From positions 58,034-122,033 of the forward strand of contig CASEIV010000005.1 in NCBI GenBank assembly GCA_949288175.1: a stretch of 64,000 bases of DNA, read 5' to 3'. The stretch is from an uncultured Eubacteriales bacterium (GTDB lineage Bacteria; Bacillota; Clostridia; TANB77; CAG-508). Shown in pieces: positions 39,065 through 48,330 of this stretch. The notes beneath the pieces were generated by a model, which was not told the DNA's origin, did not search any database, and saw only the letters and a program-made list of their open reading frames with translations. Every line of letters begins with the position of its first letter. Position 1 is the stretch's first letter. Both the position numbers and the translations under genes were made by a program.

Positions 39065-39781
39065 TTATTCTTTTCCCTCCCTTTCGGGCATTGGAGCCTC
39101 TTGTTTGCTATGAGGTTCATTGATTTCTTCTGTATTTACTATATCTATAGTTTCCATATCACCAGTTTCAGTACTAGCATTCTCATTGCCAAGATTTTCA
39201 CCTTCATTATTGGTATTTTCTTCATTTTCTACTAAATCATCAATCACAATTTGTTGATTGCTATCTAATTTGTATCTTGGTAATTCTGGTAAATCCTTTA
39301 ATGAACTATATCCAAACATCTTCAAAAATTCATCTGTTGTTTTATATGACATTGGTTTTCCTGGTAGGTCTGTTTTTCCTGCCTCTTCTACTAATCCATA
39401 TTCTAACAATTTATATACACAAGCATCTGCTGATACGCCCCTTATTGCTTCAATTTCTGCTCTTGTAATTCTAGGATTATATGCAATAATTGATAAAGTT
39501 TCTAATGCTGCTGTAGATAAGTTTGGCTTTGTTCTCTTATCTAGAATTGGATATATATATTCATATAATTCTTTTTTGGTTGCTAATTGAAAACCATCTT
39601 CTACTTGAATCATTTCGATTCCTCGATTATTTACTTTATAGTCTTCTTGCATACTTTTGATAATTGTATGGATTTCTTCTTCATTCTTTTCCAAAACCAA
39701 TATCAATTCATTTATTTTTACAATTCTTCCTGCCGCGAATAGTATGGCTTCAATTATTGCTTTTGTTTTTTCTAATTCCAT
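39065..39781 (-). CDS. scpB: Segregation and condensation protein B
   Basis: 238 residues. Two winged-helix domains: KTKAIIEAILFAAGRIV at the N-terminus and ALETLSIIAYNPRITRAEIEAIRGV in the second, followed by FGYSSLKDLPELP. With Smc and ScpA it forms the bacterial condensin. The last 65 residues are an acidic N/E/T-rich extension ending in EAPMPEREGKE, longer than in most ScpB. No scpA in the window. Confidence 0.92.
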   Translation of the reverse strand: MELEKTKAIIEAILFAAGRIVKINELILVLEKNEEEIHTIIKSMQEDYKVNNRGIEMIQVEDGFQLATKKELYEYIYPILDKRTKPNLSTAALETLSIIAYNPRITRAEIEAIRGVSADACVYKLLEYGLVEEAGKTDLPGKPMSYKTTDEFLKMFGYSSLKDLPELPRYKLDSNQQIVIDDLVENEENTNNEGENLGNENASTETGDMETIDIVNTEEINEPHSKQEAPMPEREGKE

Positions 39782-40129
39782 TTCATTCCCTACTTTTCTT
39801 TATTGAATTTATTATATATTATGTCAAAAAAAGCTTGCTATGTCAAGGCTTTTACGGAATTTTACATGATTTTATAAACAATCATTTTCCTACTTATAGG
39901 CAAGCATTTTTTGTTTTTAAAAAATTGTTTATTATATAAAATTGTAACTATTATTACGAAAAGCATATTTTATTTATAATGAATGAATTGTCAAATCATT
40001 TTTTTTGTGATAAAATATGATAAAAAATAATATAATTATAACTTCTAAAAAACAAAGACTCTTATAAAAATATTTGCAATGCTTTCAAATTTTTGCAAAT
40101 AACGAAAATCAAATTTAAAGGAGGAAAAC
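39782..40129. other. 348-base AT-rich gap
   Basis: No gene seen. It contains the promoter at 39988-40016 for the gene at 40130. Otherwise only A/T-rich DNA. Confidence 0.6.
39988..40016 (+). promoter_or_regulatory. Promoter of the hypothetical gene pair
   Basis: TTGTCA (39988-39993), 17 bases, TAAAAT (40011-40016); the leader to the start at 40130 is about 107 bases. Confidence 0.65.
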
Positions 40130-40582
40130 ATGGAAGAATTTGATACTTTAGAAAAAGTAAAAGAATTATTTAAAAATGCTGGATGTGAAGGAACTGAAAA
40201 TTGTTATTTTTTAGCATTAAAAGATAATGCTAGAGCTAAAAGTGGATTAGTTGGAGGAATGGAATATCCTTATTGGGGGCTTTTAATTAATGAAACAGAA
40301 AACGGGTTAGGTATGTTTTATCTTAATCTTGACAAATTTACATTAAAACTAAAACTTGAAGATTTAAAAATAATGCCAAATTCATACTTCTTTATTCCAA
40401 ATGAAAACATAAAAAAAATTACAGTTAAAAATTATAGTATTTTTAACACAAAAACCAAAAGCATTACAATAAAAACAAATGATGGAAAGACTCATCATTT
40501 AAGTGTAAGATTAGATCAGAATGTACCACCATATCAAAATGATAATTTAACAAAATTTATCGCCAAATATAGCAAGCAATAA
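40130..40582 (+). CDS. Hypothetical protein, beta-rich
   Basis: 150 residues after an AAAGGAGG site. I do not recognise the family. The N-terminal 25 residues are helical (EEFDTLEKVKELFKNAG), followed by strands with YWGLLINETENG and a repeated KxxTIKT-type pattern, somewhat like a bacterial PH-fold protein. It has no signal peptide or membrane helix. Probably co-transcribed with the small charged protein 29 bases downstream. Confidence 0.6.
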   Translation: MEEFDTLEKVKELFKNAGCEGTENCYFLALKDNARAKSGLVGGMEYPYWGLLINETENGLGMFYLNLDKFTLKLKLEDLKIMPNSYFFIPNENIKKITVKNYSIFNTKTKSITIKTNDGKTHHLSVRLDQNVPPYQNDNLTKFIAKYSKQ

Positions 40583-40610
40583 ATTTAAAAATCTTAAGGA
40601 GGTAATTCCT

Positions 40611-40781
40611 ATGAATGAAGATAAAAAAATAGAAATTGTATCAGGTGACGAAAATGATTTAGAAATATCTCCTGTACATGACCATATTAGTCCTATGAGA
40701 CCAAAAAGCACAGATGATAAAAAACCTAAAAATATTGTTATACCAAAAGAAAAAAAAGATAAAAAAGAAGAAGAAAATTAA
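40611..40781 (+). CDS. Small, highly charged protein
   Basis: 56 residues, starting 6 bases after AAGGAGG. The composition is extreme: an acidic N-terminal half and a lysine/glutamate C-terminal half ending KEKKDKKEEEN. Probably disordered. No family recognised. The 3' end forms the stem of the terminator at 40769-40797. Confidence 0.6.
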   Translation: MNEDKKIEIVSGDENDLEISPVHDHISPMRPKSTDDKKPKNIVIPKEKKDKKEEEN

Positions 40782-40797
40782 CTTCTTCTTTTTTTAT
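40769..40797 (+). terminator. Terminator after the small charged protein
   Basis: AAGAAGAAG/CTTCTTCTT with the stop codon in the loop, then seven T. Confidence 0.8.
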
Positions 40798-40826
40798 GGT
40801 AAACCTCTATTTTCATATGCTTATCA

Positions 40827-40855
40827 TTGACTATCTTTAAGTATCTTTGTATAAT
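40827..40855 (+). promoter_or_regulatory. mutS2 promoter
   Basis: TTGACT (40827-40832), 17 bases, TATAAT (40850-40855), 54 bases before the mutS2 start. Confidence 0.8.
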
Positions 40856-40908
40856 GATATATATTATGTTTATTTTAATTATATATATCATGAAAGGAAT
40901 TTATCTAT

Positions 40909-43269
40909 ATGAATACTCACTATATTTCAAAACTAGAATTTCATAAAGTATTAGAAAATTTAAGTACATATTGTTCTACTTATTTAGGAAAAGAAGTTGC
41001 TTTAAATTTACAAATATATCATGATGTGAATATCGTAAAGCAAAAATTAGCTGAAACAGAGGAAGCTGTAAATGTAATTTATAAAAATTCAGTTCCTTCT
41101 TTTTCTGATATTCAAGATATTCATATCTATTTGATGAAATTAGAAAGCTCTCAAAGTTTAACAATGAAAGCCTTGTTAGACCTGAATACCATTTTTATTT
41201 GTGCTAGAAATTTAAAATCTTACTTTTCAAAAGACTATATTCATAAAGAAGATTTTCCAATTCTTGAAGGATTGTTCTCTAGTTTATATATCAATGAAGG
41301 GGTTATCTCTAAAATTTCCTCTTCTATCATTGATGAAAATACCATAGATGATAAAGCTTCACCAGAATTACAAAAAATCAGAAAGAAAATCAAGAACTTA
41401 GAACAAGATATTCGCTCTAAATTAAATGACATGATTCACTCTTCTTCTTTCTCTAAATATATACAAGAAAATGTAGTAACCATTCGAAATGATAGATTTG
41501 TAATTCCTATCAAAGAAGAATATAGAACTCAAGTAAAAGGATTTGTACATGATGTATCCAATGCTGGTTCTACTCTATTTATAGAACCTATCTCTATATT
41601 TGAGTTAAACAATGAAATTAATCAATTACGATTAGAGGAAGAAGTAGAAATCGAAAAAATATTACAACAGCTAACTTCCCTATTCTATCCATATATAGAA
41701 GAATTAAAAACAGATGTCGAAGTGATTGGTAGATTAGATTTTATATTTGCAAAAGCCAAATATTCAAAAGCCATTTCAGGAATTACACCAATTATTAATA
41801 TCAATAAGGAAATTCATTTAATCAATGCTAGACACCCTTTAATTGATAAAAATAAAGGGGTTCCCATTTCTATAGAACTAGGAAAAGATTTTTCTACTTT
41901 ATTAATTACTGGTCCAAATACAGGCGGGAAAACAGTTACATTAAAAACAGTGGGACTTCTTACTTGTATGGCTTGTAGTGGATTAAATATTCCAGCTGAT
42001 GAAAAGTCTAGTATATTTGTATTTGAACATATCTTTGCAGATATTGGTGATGACCAAAGTATTGCAGATTCTTTAAGTACCTTTTCTTCTCATATGACCA
42101 ATATTGTAGATATTACCAAACATGCCAATGAAAATTCCTTAATTTTAGTAGATGAATTAGGTTCTGGAACTGACCCAGTAGAAGGTGCCAATTTAGCTAT
42201 TTCTATATTAGACTATTTTAAAACAATCGGTTCTCTTACGATTGCCACTACTCATTATCAGGAATTAAAAAAATATGCTATGACCACTTCTGGATTTGAA
42301 AATGCATCTGTCGAATTTGATGTTGAAACCTTATCTCCAACATATAAGTTATTGATTGGCGTTCCTGGAAAAAGTAATGCTTTTGAAATTAGCCAAAAAT
42401 TAGGTCTAGATATCTCTATTATTCAAAAAGCAAAAGACCTTATGTCTTCAAATGATATCACTTTTGAAGAACTTTTAAAAAATATCTATGATGATAAACA
42501 ATTAATTGAAAAAGAGAAAGAGAAAATCTTAGCAGACTCTGAACAAATCAATAACTTAAAAGAAAAATTACAAAGAGAAAATCTTGAAAAAGAAAAACAA
42601 GAAAAGGAAATCATAAATAATGCGAAAGTAAAAGCTAGAAATATTTTACTAGAAGCCAAAGAAGATGCCAATGAAATGATTAAAGAATTGTCAAATATAA
42701 AGGATTCTAAGGAAATAAATACTTTAAGAAACTCTTTCAATAAAAAAATTAAGGATATTCAATTAGAACCAAATGTTTCTAAAAATACTTCTAACACCTC
42801 TTCTCTTTCTAAAGAAGAAGTTCAACCTGGAAAAGAAGTATTTGTTACTTCATTCAATCAAAATGGAATGATTCTTTCCCATGTTTCTAAAAATAATGAA
42901 GTTCAAGTACAAATTGGCAGTATGAAAATGAATGTAAAATTGGATGTTTTGCAAAATCCTAAAACTCATAATTCTAACTCTTCTAAAAGTATGCAGACAT
43001 CTTCCCACATTTCTAAAAGTAGAAATATGAAACCAGAAATTAATGTTATTGGTATGAACGTAGAAGAAGCTAATTTTGTCATTGATAAATTTCTAGATGA
43101 TTGTTCTTTAGCAAAATTAGAGACTGTTAGAATTATTCACGGAAAAGGTACTGGAAAATTAAAAAATGGTATTCACCAATTTTTAAAAAACAATTCTCAT
43201 GTAAAATCTTTCCGCTTAGGTACTTTTGGTGAAGGTGAAATGGGTGTAACAGTTGTGACATTAAAATAA
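40909..43269 (+). CDS. mutS2: Endonuclease MutS2
   Basis: 786 residues, standard length. MutS-like core and clamp (about 1-300), ATPase with Walker A TGPNTGGKT and Walker B LILVDELGSGTDP, a long coiled coil (about 510-620), and a C-terminal Smr nuclease domain with INVIGMNVEEAN and IIHGKGTGKLKNGI. MutS2 acts on recombination intermediates and, in Firmicutes, on collided ribosomes. GAAAGGA site upstream. Confidence 0.95.
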   Translation: MNTHYISKLEFHKVLENLSTYCSTYLGKEVALNLQIYHDVNIVKQKLAETEEAVNVIYKNSVPSFSDIQDIHIYLMKLESSQSLTMKALLDLNTIFICARNLKSYFSKDYIHKEDFPILEGLFSSLYINEGVISKISSSIIDENTIDDKASPELQKIRKKIKNLEQDIRSKLNDMIHSSSFSKYIQENVVTIRNDRFVIPIKEEYRTQVKGFVHDVSNAGSTLFIEPISIFELNNEINQLRLEEEVEIEKILQQLTSLFYPYIEELKTDVEVIGRLDFIFAKAKYSKAISGITPIININKEIHLINARHPLIDKNKGVPISIELGKDFSTLLITGPNTGGKTVTLKTVGLLTCMACSGLNIPADEKSSIFVFEHIFADIGDDQSIADSLSTFSSHMTNIVDITKHANENSLILVDELGSGTDPVEGANLAISILDYFKTIGSLTIATTHYQELKKYAMTTSGFENASVEFDVETLSPTYKLLIGVPGKSNAFEISQKLGLDISIIQKAKDLMSSNDITFEELLKNIYDDKQLIEKEKEKILADSEQINNLKEKLQRENLEKEKQEKEIINNAKVKARNILLEAKEDANEMIKELSNIKDSKEINTLRNSFNKKIKDIQLEPNVSKNTSNTSSLSKEEVQPGKEVFVTSFNQNGMILSHVSKNNEVQVQIGSMKMNVKLDVLQNPKTHNSNSSKSMQTSSHISKSRNMKPEINVIGMNVEEANFVIDKFLDDCSLAKLETVRIIHGKGTGKLKNGIHQFLKNNSHVKSFRLGTFGEGEMGVTVVTLK

Positions 43270-43325
43270 TTATCTATAGATACAAAAAAATTTTATATAT
43301 GGTTAATTTGAAATTTGACTTTTCT

Positions 43326-43532
43326 ATTCAATAAACAAGCGAATAGTATAAATAATTTTTGAACAATTCGAATGCGACCGAAATAGTTTTATAAATTCTT
43401 AAAAGAAAACCATAAAGGGTCCTGTTTCCGGGTATTGTTATGGTTTTCTTTTTAGAATTTATTAAACGTAATGTAGGGTAGCCGAGAATTTCAAAAATTA
43501 TTTACACTATTCGCTTGTTTAATAAATAAATT
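43326..43532. other. Long imperfect hairpin between mutS2 and secF
   Basis: A 207-base palindrome. Outer arms share ACAAGCGAATAGTRTAAATAATTTTTGAA, the inner stem is GAAAACCATA/TATGGTTTTC, and the loop holds GGGTCCTGTTTCCGGG. The middle arm bases differ. The 296-base gap holds nothing else that I can see. Confidence 0.75.
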
Positions 43533-43565
43533 CAAACTATGATTCTGATAAAAGATAATTATACT

Positions 43566-44243
43566 TTATTTCTTTTTACTTTTATCTTTATTTTCTTCTA
43601 AATTCTTTTTAGATAAATTCTTTTCAAACATATTGGTAATTCCAAATAAGGTTAATAAATATACTAATATTACCATTGGAATTGTCAATCTTCCAATTGG
43701 GATTCTTGTAATTGCTATAACACTAAATAATAATACTTGTGCTAAGGCCATAATTCCTATACTTTTTGCAATTACTTTGGCTATGCTTAATTTGTGATAG
43801 CGGATTCCCAAATAAATTAATACAACAATAACAGCAATTGCAAATGGAACGATATATGGTTTTATGATATCTCTTCCTCTTGTATGTCCAATATCTTCTA
43901 CTGTTGTATCCTCTGCAGTTAATTCTGTTCCATATTTTTCATTAATTTTGGTTATTAAGTTATTTTTTTGTTCATCTGATATAGAAGTTGTTGTAATAGA
44001 AACAGAATCTTCAAAAACTTCTACTTTTTGTATCATAACTTTTTGGTTTCCAAATACTTCATCTGTGATTTGTCTCATATCAGATATATTAAATTCTGTT
44101 TTTAGATATAATTCTACTCTTTGTGTGTCTTGATATTTTAAATCAAAATTAAATCCTTTTACAGCAATCATGACAATTCCTGCTATGATTACCAATGCAA
44201 TTAATATAATTTTTAGTTGCTTACTTTTTATGAATTGTTTCAT
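43566..44243 (-). CDS. secF: SecF-like protein translocase subunit (short, divergent)
   Basis: 225 residues, against about 290-320 in most SecF. A first membrane helix is followed by the typical VKGFNFDLKYQ...RVELYL segment that matches the G-x-D-F-x-GG region of SecD/F in altered form, a periplasmic-type domain (about 40-115), and three further helices. The last about two helices of canonical SecF are not obvious. It starts 13 bases after secD, which supports the assignment. Not caused by a visible frameshift. Confidence 0.75.
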   Translation of the reverse strand: MKQFIKSKQLKIILIALVIIAGIVMIAVKGFNFDLKYQDTQRVELYLKTEFNISDMRQITDEVFGNQKVMIQKVEVFEDSVSITTTSISDEQKNNLITKINEKYGTELTAEDTTVEDIGHTRGRDIIKPYIVPFAIAVIVVLIYLGIRYHKLSIAKVIAKSIGIMALAQVLLFSVIAITRIPIGRLTIPMVILVYLLTLFGITNMFEKNLSKKNLEENKDKSKKK

Positions 44244-44256
44244 CTGTAAATACCTC

Positions 44257-45747
44257 CTATTTTTCTGCTTTTACTTTTAACATTGTTGCTGTAATTAAAT
44301 AATTATATAAGGCAATTAAAGCAATTCCCCAGAACATTACCATTCCAAAACTACTGATTGTCGTCCAACTTGCAAAACAAAATGCAATCACTGAAATGCA
44401 AATTGGTACTAATTTTATAAAAAATTCCTTGTAGCTTTCTTTTATTCCTTCTTTTACATTTTCTAATTTTTTACTATCTTCACTTTTCTTAATTGTTGAT
44501 AATATTTTATTAATAAATATATAGTTTAAGATAATCGTTACAATAATTCCTACAATTCCTTGGATAGATACACTGACATTTGTATATCGAATCACTAATA
44601 AATATATACTAATTAATCCAATAAAAGCAATCGCTGATAACAATCCATTCACTCTATATCTAACGATAAATATAATCAATCCTATTAAAAGAACAATTCC
44701 AACAGCTAATGCTAAATATACAATATGTGTATTAGTTATGTCTGATAATATATATTCATTTGTATTAACATCATATTGTATTGGCAATTTTCCTGAATCT
44801 AGTACACTTGCTATTGAAGAAGCTTGTGATATATTGTCTTGTAAAGTCTCTACATCTGTTGCAGCACTTCCCATTGATAATTGTAATCTACCATTTTCTA
44901 TTGGTTCATCAAAACTGCTTGTCATAATTTCTTCATCGTCTATTTTTAATGTTATTTCTTTTGCTGTGTCCTCTGTCTCTGTTGAAGTTGTATCATTTGT
45001 TGTATTATCTGTTGTTGTGTTATCTGTCTCTGTATTTGTTGTATTTTCAGTAGTTGTATTTGTATCTTCTGATGTTGTATTTGTAGTATCTGTTGATTCT
45101 ACATATGTGTTACTAATATTTTCTAACTTTTCAGTACCTTGTTTATTAAATTCTATATCTAAATATACTGTGGTTCCAGTTGCTGTTGTAGAAGCTGAGC
45201 CATACATAACATTTACTTTTTTAATATCATTATTATCCATTAATACTTCTTTTGTATCTGCATCAATGATTTCAAATTTTCCCACTGTATTCATATTACT
45301 TACAAATTTATCCGTAATTTTATTTTCTGGTATTTGAATTAAAATATCTCCTGTTTCATTATCTACAGATATTTCATATTCTCCTACCCCTTGTGCTTCT
45401 AATCTTTCTCCTATAATTTTTTTAGACTTCTCATAATTTTCTACTGTTAGAACCTCTTCACTATTGTTTGGTACACTTTCTTTTGTATACCCTTTTTCTG
45501 CTAATTGTTCATCTGTCATTTCTTCCTCTGTTTCTACTTCATTACCGTTAGCATCTTTTATAACATCTGTACTTTCTCTATTTACAGATAATCTTACATA
45601 TCTAGCACCTGCTAAATCCATATCTAATGCATATTCTTTTACTTGATTTTCCATTCTATTTTGTACTTGTGTGTACACTCCCAAAAATGAAACCATTGTT
45701 ATTAAGATAATTAATACAATCATTGTGATTATTTTTACTTTTTTCAT
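44257..45747 (-). CDS. secD: Protein translocase subunit SecD
   Basis: 496 residues. N-terminal helix, the extracytoplasmic P1 region with AGARYVRLSVNRE, and six C-terminal helices. The usual DLRGG signature is modified to DLAGARY. Between residues about 195 and 255 there is a low-complexity T/N/E/D insertion (repeats of NTTTENTT type). SecD uses the proton gradient to help export through SecYEG. AAGGGAAG upstream; operon with secF. Confidence 0.85.
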   Translation of the reverse strand: MKKVKIITMIVLIILITMVSFLGVYTQVQNRMENQVKEYALDMDLAGARYVRLSVNRESTDVIKDANGNEVETEEEMTDEQLAEKGYTKESVPNNSEEVLTVENYEKSKKIIGERLEAQGVGEYEISVDNETGDILIQIPENKITDKFVSNMNTVGKFEIIDADTKEVLMDNNDIKKVNVMYGSASTTATGTTVYLDIEFNKQGTEKLENISNTYVESTDTTNTTSEDTNTTTENTTNTETDNTTTDNTTNDTTSTETEDTAKEITLKIDDEEIMTSSFDEPIENGRLQLSMGSAATDVETLQDNISQASSIASVLDSGKLPIQYDVNTNEYILSDITNTHIVYLALAVGIVLLIGLIIFIVRYRVNGLLSAIAFIGLISIYLLVIRYTNVSVSIQGIVGIIVTIILNYIFINKILSTIKKSEDSKKLENVKEGIKESYKEFFIKLVPICISVIAFCFASWTTISSFGMVMFWGIALIALYNYLITATMLKVKAEK

Positions 45748-45821
45748 TGTTCTCTTCCCTTTCCTTATTAAAAAATTGCATATTTATGTTACATTATAAA
45801 ACTAAATATTTCTTACTATTA

Positions 45822-45884
45822 TTCTTTATAGAAGAAATCTACTTCTATTTTGGCTTTAAATGATTTTTTCCTATGTCTTACAAC
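45822..45884. repeat. TATAxGAAAAAATC hairpin repeat, divergent copy 3
   Basis: TTCTTTATAGAAGAAATC and GATTTTTTCCTATGTCTTACAA follow the same pattern as copies 1, 2 and 4 but with more changes. Overlaps the stop codon of the HD-domain gene. Confidence 0.5.
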
Positions 45885-46538
45885 AATTTTGTATTGTTAA
45901 TAACCAATTCAAACCAGATTTTCAAATATTTTGCTGCATATTTACTCATCATAGTTCTATCCATAAAGATTTCAAAATAATCTAAAACTGGACATAATTT
46001 TGTATCTATTGTTAAATTTAATTTTACTTTTCTTTCTTCACTATTTAATTCCAAATTAGCATTGGTTACCGCATAATTTACTCTATCATGGATATCAAAA
46101 GTTGATAAATTCTGGTTGGTAACCCTATCTCTGTGTACATCTGATTTATCTGCCAGTATCAAAGCTGCTGATATATCACTAACTGCTGTTCCTGTCTTTT
46201 CATCATGGTTTCCAATAGCCATCATAATTTCTGTTCTTTCTTCTACTGGCATTCCCATATCTTTTAAAATATTAAATGCCATAATCGCTCCACTATGTGC
46301 ATGGTCCACTCGATTTACACAATTTCCAATATCATGTAAATAGCCTGCAATTTTTGCAAGTTCTACTGTTCTTTCTGGATATCCTAACTTTTCTAAAATA
46401 TCTCCTGCTCTTTTTGAAACGATAGAAATATGTCTATGACTATGTTCTGTGTATCCGAAGACCATCTAATTGCTTTTGTGCACCTTGTATTAAGGCTTCC
46501 ACCTCTTCATTTTTTCTAACATCTTCTAAAGTAATCAT
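45878..46538 (-). CDS. HD-domain phosphohydrolase whose gene needs a +1 shift at a CGG codon
   Basis: The ATG at 46536-46538 has a perfect AAGGAGG site 6 bases upstream and codes 27 residues ending in KQLDGL, then CGG at 46455-46457, after which the frame stops. Skipping the C (46457) gives G-Y-T-E-H-S-H-R-H-I-S and the whole HD domain (AGYLHDIGN with the HD pair, then NHDEKTG). The product is 219 residues; the span of 661 bases is one more than a multiple of three. An internal ATG at 46463-46465 has no ribosome-binding site and would drop the conserved N-terminus. HD proteins are metal-dependent phosphohydrolases; the substrate is unknown. Confidence 0.85.
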
Positions 46539-46772
46539 TCATAACCTCCTTATTGTTAGTCTTTATAGATTTTATATTAAATTGGAAAAAATATCAACTG
46601 TTTTTAGTAATAATCACGAAAAAACTATATGCTTATCTTACATTTTTTTACACAATCTTACTATAAATAGCAAAAATCTATGATTATTATTCTAAGTCCT
46701 TTGCTTTTTTCTATATTGTATAGTATGATATTCATATATTTTTTAATAATAAATGATTTTTTGGAGGAAATG

Positions 46773-47678
46773 ATGATAAACAAGATACCTGATTTTTTAT
46801 ATAACCTATTAATAGAACAATATGGAGAAGCTCTAACAAATACTATCTTGGAAGGTTATTCTCAAAAAAGGCCTTTAACTTTGAGAGCCAATACTTTAAA
46901 ATCAAACATAGATGATGTGAAAACTGTTTTTGATAATTTAGATATTTCATATCAAGAAGTCTGTTGGTATAAAGATGCTTTAATTTTAGAAAACACATCT
47001 GAAGAACAAATTAAAAATTTAGATATTTACAAAAACGGTGAAATCTATTTACAAAGTTTATCTTCTATGATACCACCACTTGTCTTATCTCCTAAAGAAA
47101 GTGAAAATATTTTAGATATGGCTGCGGCTCCTGGGGGTAAGACAACACAAATGTTAGCACTTTCTCAGAATAAATCTTTTATTACAGCTTGTGAAAAAAA
47201 TAAAATTCGAGCAGAAAGATTACAATATAATCTAAACAAGCAAGGTGCTAATAGAGTAAATGTTATGATAAAAGATGCAAGACAATTAGATGATTTCTTT
47301 TCTTTTGATAAAATTCTTTTAGATGCTCCATGTAGTGGTAGTGGGACAATTTCTATATTTGATAAAAAATTAGAAACTACTTTTACAGAAGATTTAGTAA
47401 ATCGTTCTTCAAAAGTTCAAGCTGATTTATTAAGAAAAGCCATTACTTTATTAAAACCTGGTCATGAAATGGTATATTCTACTTGCTCTATTTTATCTAA
47501 AGAAAATGAAAATGTTTTACGAAAATTTATAGATTTAAAACAAATTGAAATCTTACCCATCGATGTATCTGTTTTCACTGATGCTGTCTTGTTACCGACT
47601 TCTATTGATGGAACTTTATGTATTTGCCCATCTAATTTGTATGAAGGTTTTTTTGTGGCTAAATTGAGAAAAGTATAA
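46773..47678 (+). CDS. RsmB/NOL1/NOP2-type RNA (cytosine-5) methyltransferase
   Basis: 301 residues from the second of two tandem ATGs, 5 bases after GGAGG. An N-terminal RNA-binding part is followed by the methyltransferase core: SAM motif DMAAAPGGKT (about residue 117), DAPCSGSGT with one catalytic cysteine and YSTCSIL with the other. This type methylates cytosine in 16S rRNA or tRNA (RsmB, RsmF and relatives); it lacks the NusB domain of RsmB. Own terminator downstream. Confidence 0.9.
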   Translation: MINKIPDFLYNLLIEQYGEALTNTILEGYSQKRPLTLRANTLKSNIDDVKTVFDNLDISYQEVCWYKDALILENTSEEQIKNLDIYKNGEIYLQSLSSMIPPLVLSPKESENILDMAAAPGGKTTQMLALSQNKSFITACEKNKIRAERLQYNLNKQGANRVNVMIKDARQLDDFFSFDKILLDAPCSGSGTISIFDKKLETTFTEDLVNRSSKVQADLLRKAITLLKPGHEMVYSTCSILSKENENVLRKFIDLKQIEILPIDVSVFTDAVLLPTSIDGTLCICPSNLYEGFFVAKLRKV

Positions 47679-47701
47679 CGAATTGATTATGATTTTAAAA
47701 C

Positions 47702-47753
47702 CAAAAAGTATGATAGTATCCTAAAATAGGACACCATCATACTTTTTTTGAAA
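47702..47753. terminator. Terminator after the RNA methyltransferase gene
   Basis: AAAAGTATGATAGTATCC with a near-complementary AGGACACCATCATACTTT, then TTTTTTG. Confidence 0.85.
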
Positions 47754-47768
47754 TTTTCGGATAACTGA

Positions 47769-48095
47769 TTAACTTACTTTTACTGCCACATAAATTGCTT
47801 TCACTTCTGACATATCCGTATAGACTCCTATGTTAATTCTATCTGGTTGCGTTCCATAAAGATATGCAGCTGTTACAGCAACATCTTTTGACCAATCATA
47901 GCCAATACAATTATCCCAGTTAAGATTGGGATTTTCACCGTAAAGTATCTCCCATCCTTTCTCTACAGCTTCTCGAGTCAATCGAGCCATACACGAATCA
48001 CTTTCAAGTGGATATCTTTGTGCAATCTCATCACTTGTAAGTATCCTTGCATTATGAAGAAACATACCTCCATAACTACTTTCCCATTCAGCCAT
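47769..48095 (-). CDS. Hypothetical protein of foreign appearance
   Basis: 108 residues from the ATG at 48093-48095 (AGGAGG 9 bases upstream). A globular protein without membrane helices; no family recognised. Visible blocks are MAEWESSYGGMFLHNARIL and YDWSKDVAVTAAYLYG. Base composition is clearly less AT-rich than in its neighbours, with GCC, CGA and CTC codons, as in the next gene, so both look acquired together. Confidence 0.65.
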   Translation of the reverse strand: MAEWESSYGGMFLHNARILTSDEIAQRYPLESDSCMARLTREAVEKGWEILYGENPNLNWDNCIGYDWSKDVAVTAAYLYGTQPDRINIGVYTDMSEVKAIYVAVKVS

Positions 48096-48254
48096 CTTTC
48101 TTTTCCTCCTTAACAATTCTATTTACGAGTTCTTAGTAAATTTGCATTCTTAATATCCCTCCTATTACAGTACTTATTGTTAATAGTTCATAAAACTTGC
48201 GACTTGCAAGTTAATTTAATTATGTAAGTATTATATCATACTCTAATAAAAATG

Positions 48255-48304
48255 TAAAAGAGTTCTGCAAGCAGGTAATACTTGCTTGCAAAACTCTTTT
48301 TTCT
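48255..48304. terminator. Bidirectional terminator after the foreign gene pair's larger member
   Basis: AAGAGTT-CTGCAAGCA with TTGCTTGCAAAACTCTT, T-run on both sides; a GC-richer stem than the genome's usual hairpins. Confidence 0.8.
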
Positions 48305-48330
48305 TGTTACAATCACTTCGGAAGTCTGAT

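Noticed and set aside
43566..44243. Short SecF explained by a frameshift
   Set aside because: No in-frame CGG and no continuing SecF-like frame downstream; the basic tail ends naturally.
44738..45337. Valine/serine-rich plus-strand frame opposite secD
   Set aside because: Created by the complement of the Thr/Asn/Glu repeat in SecD.
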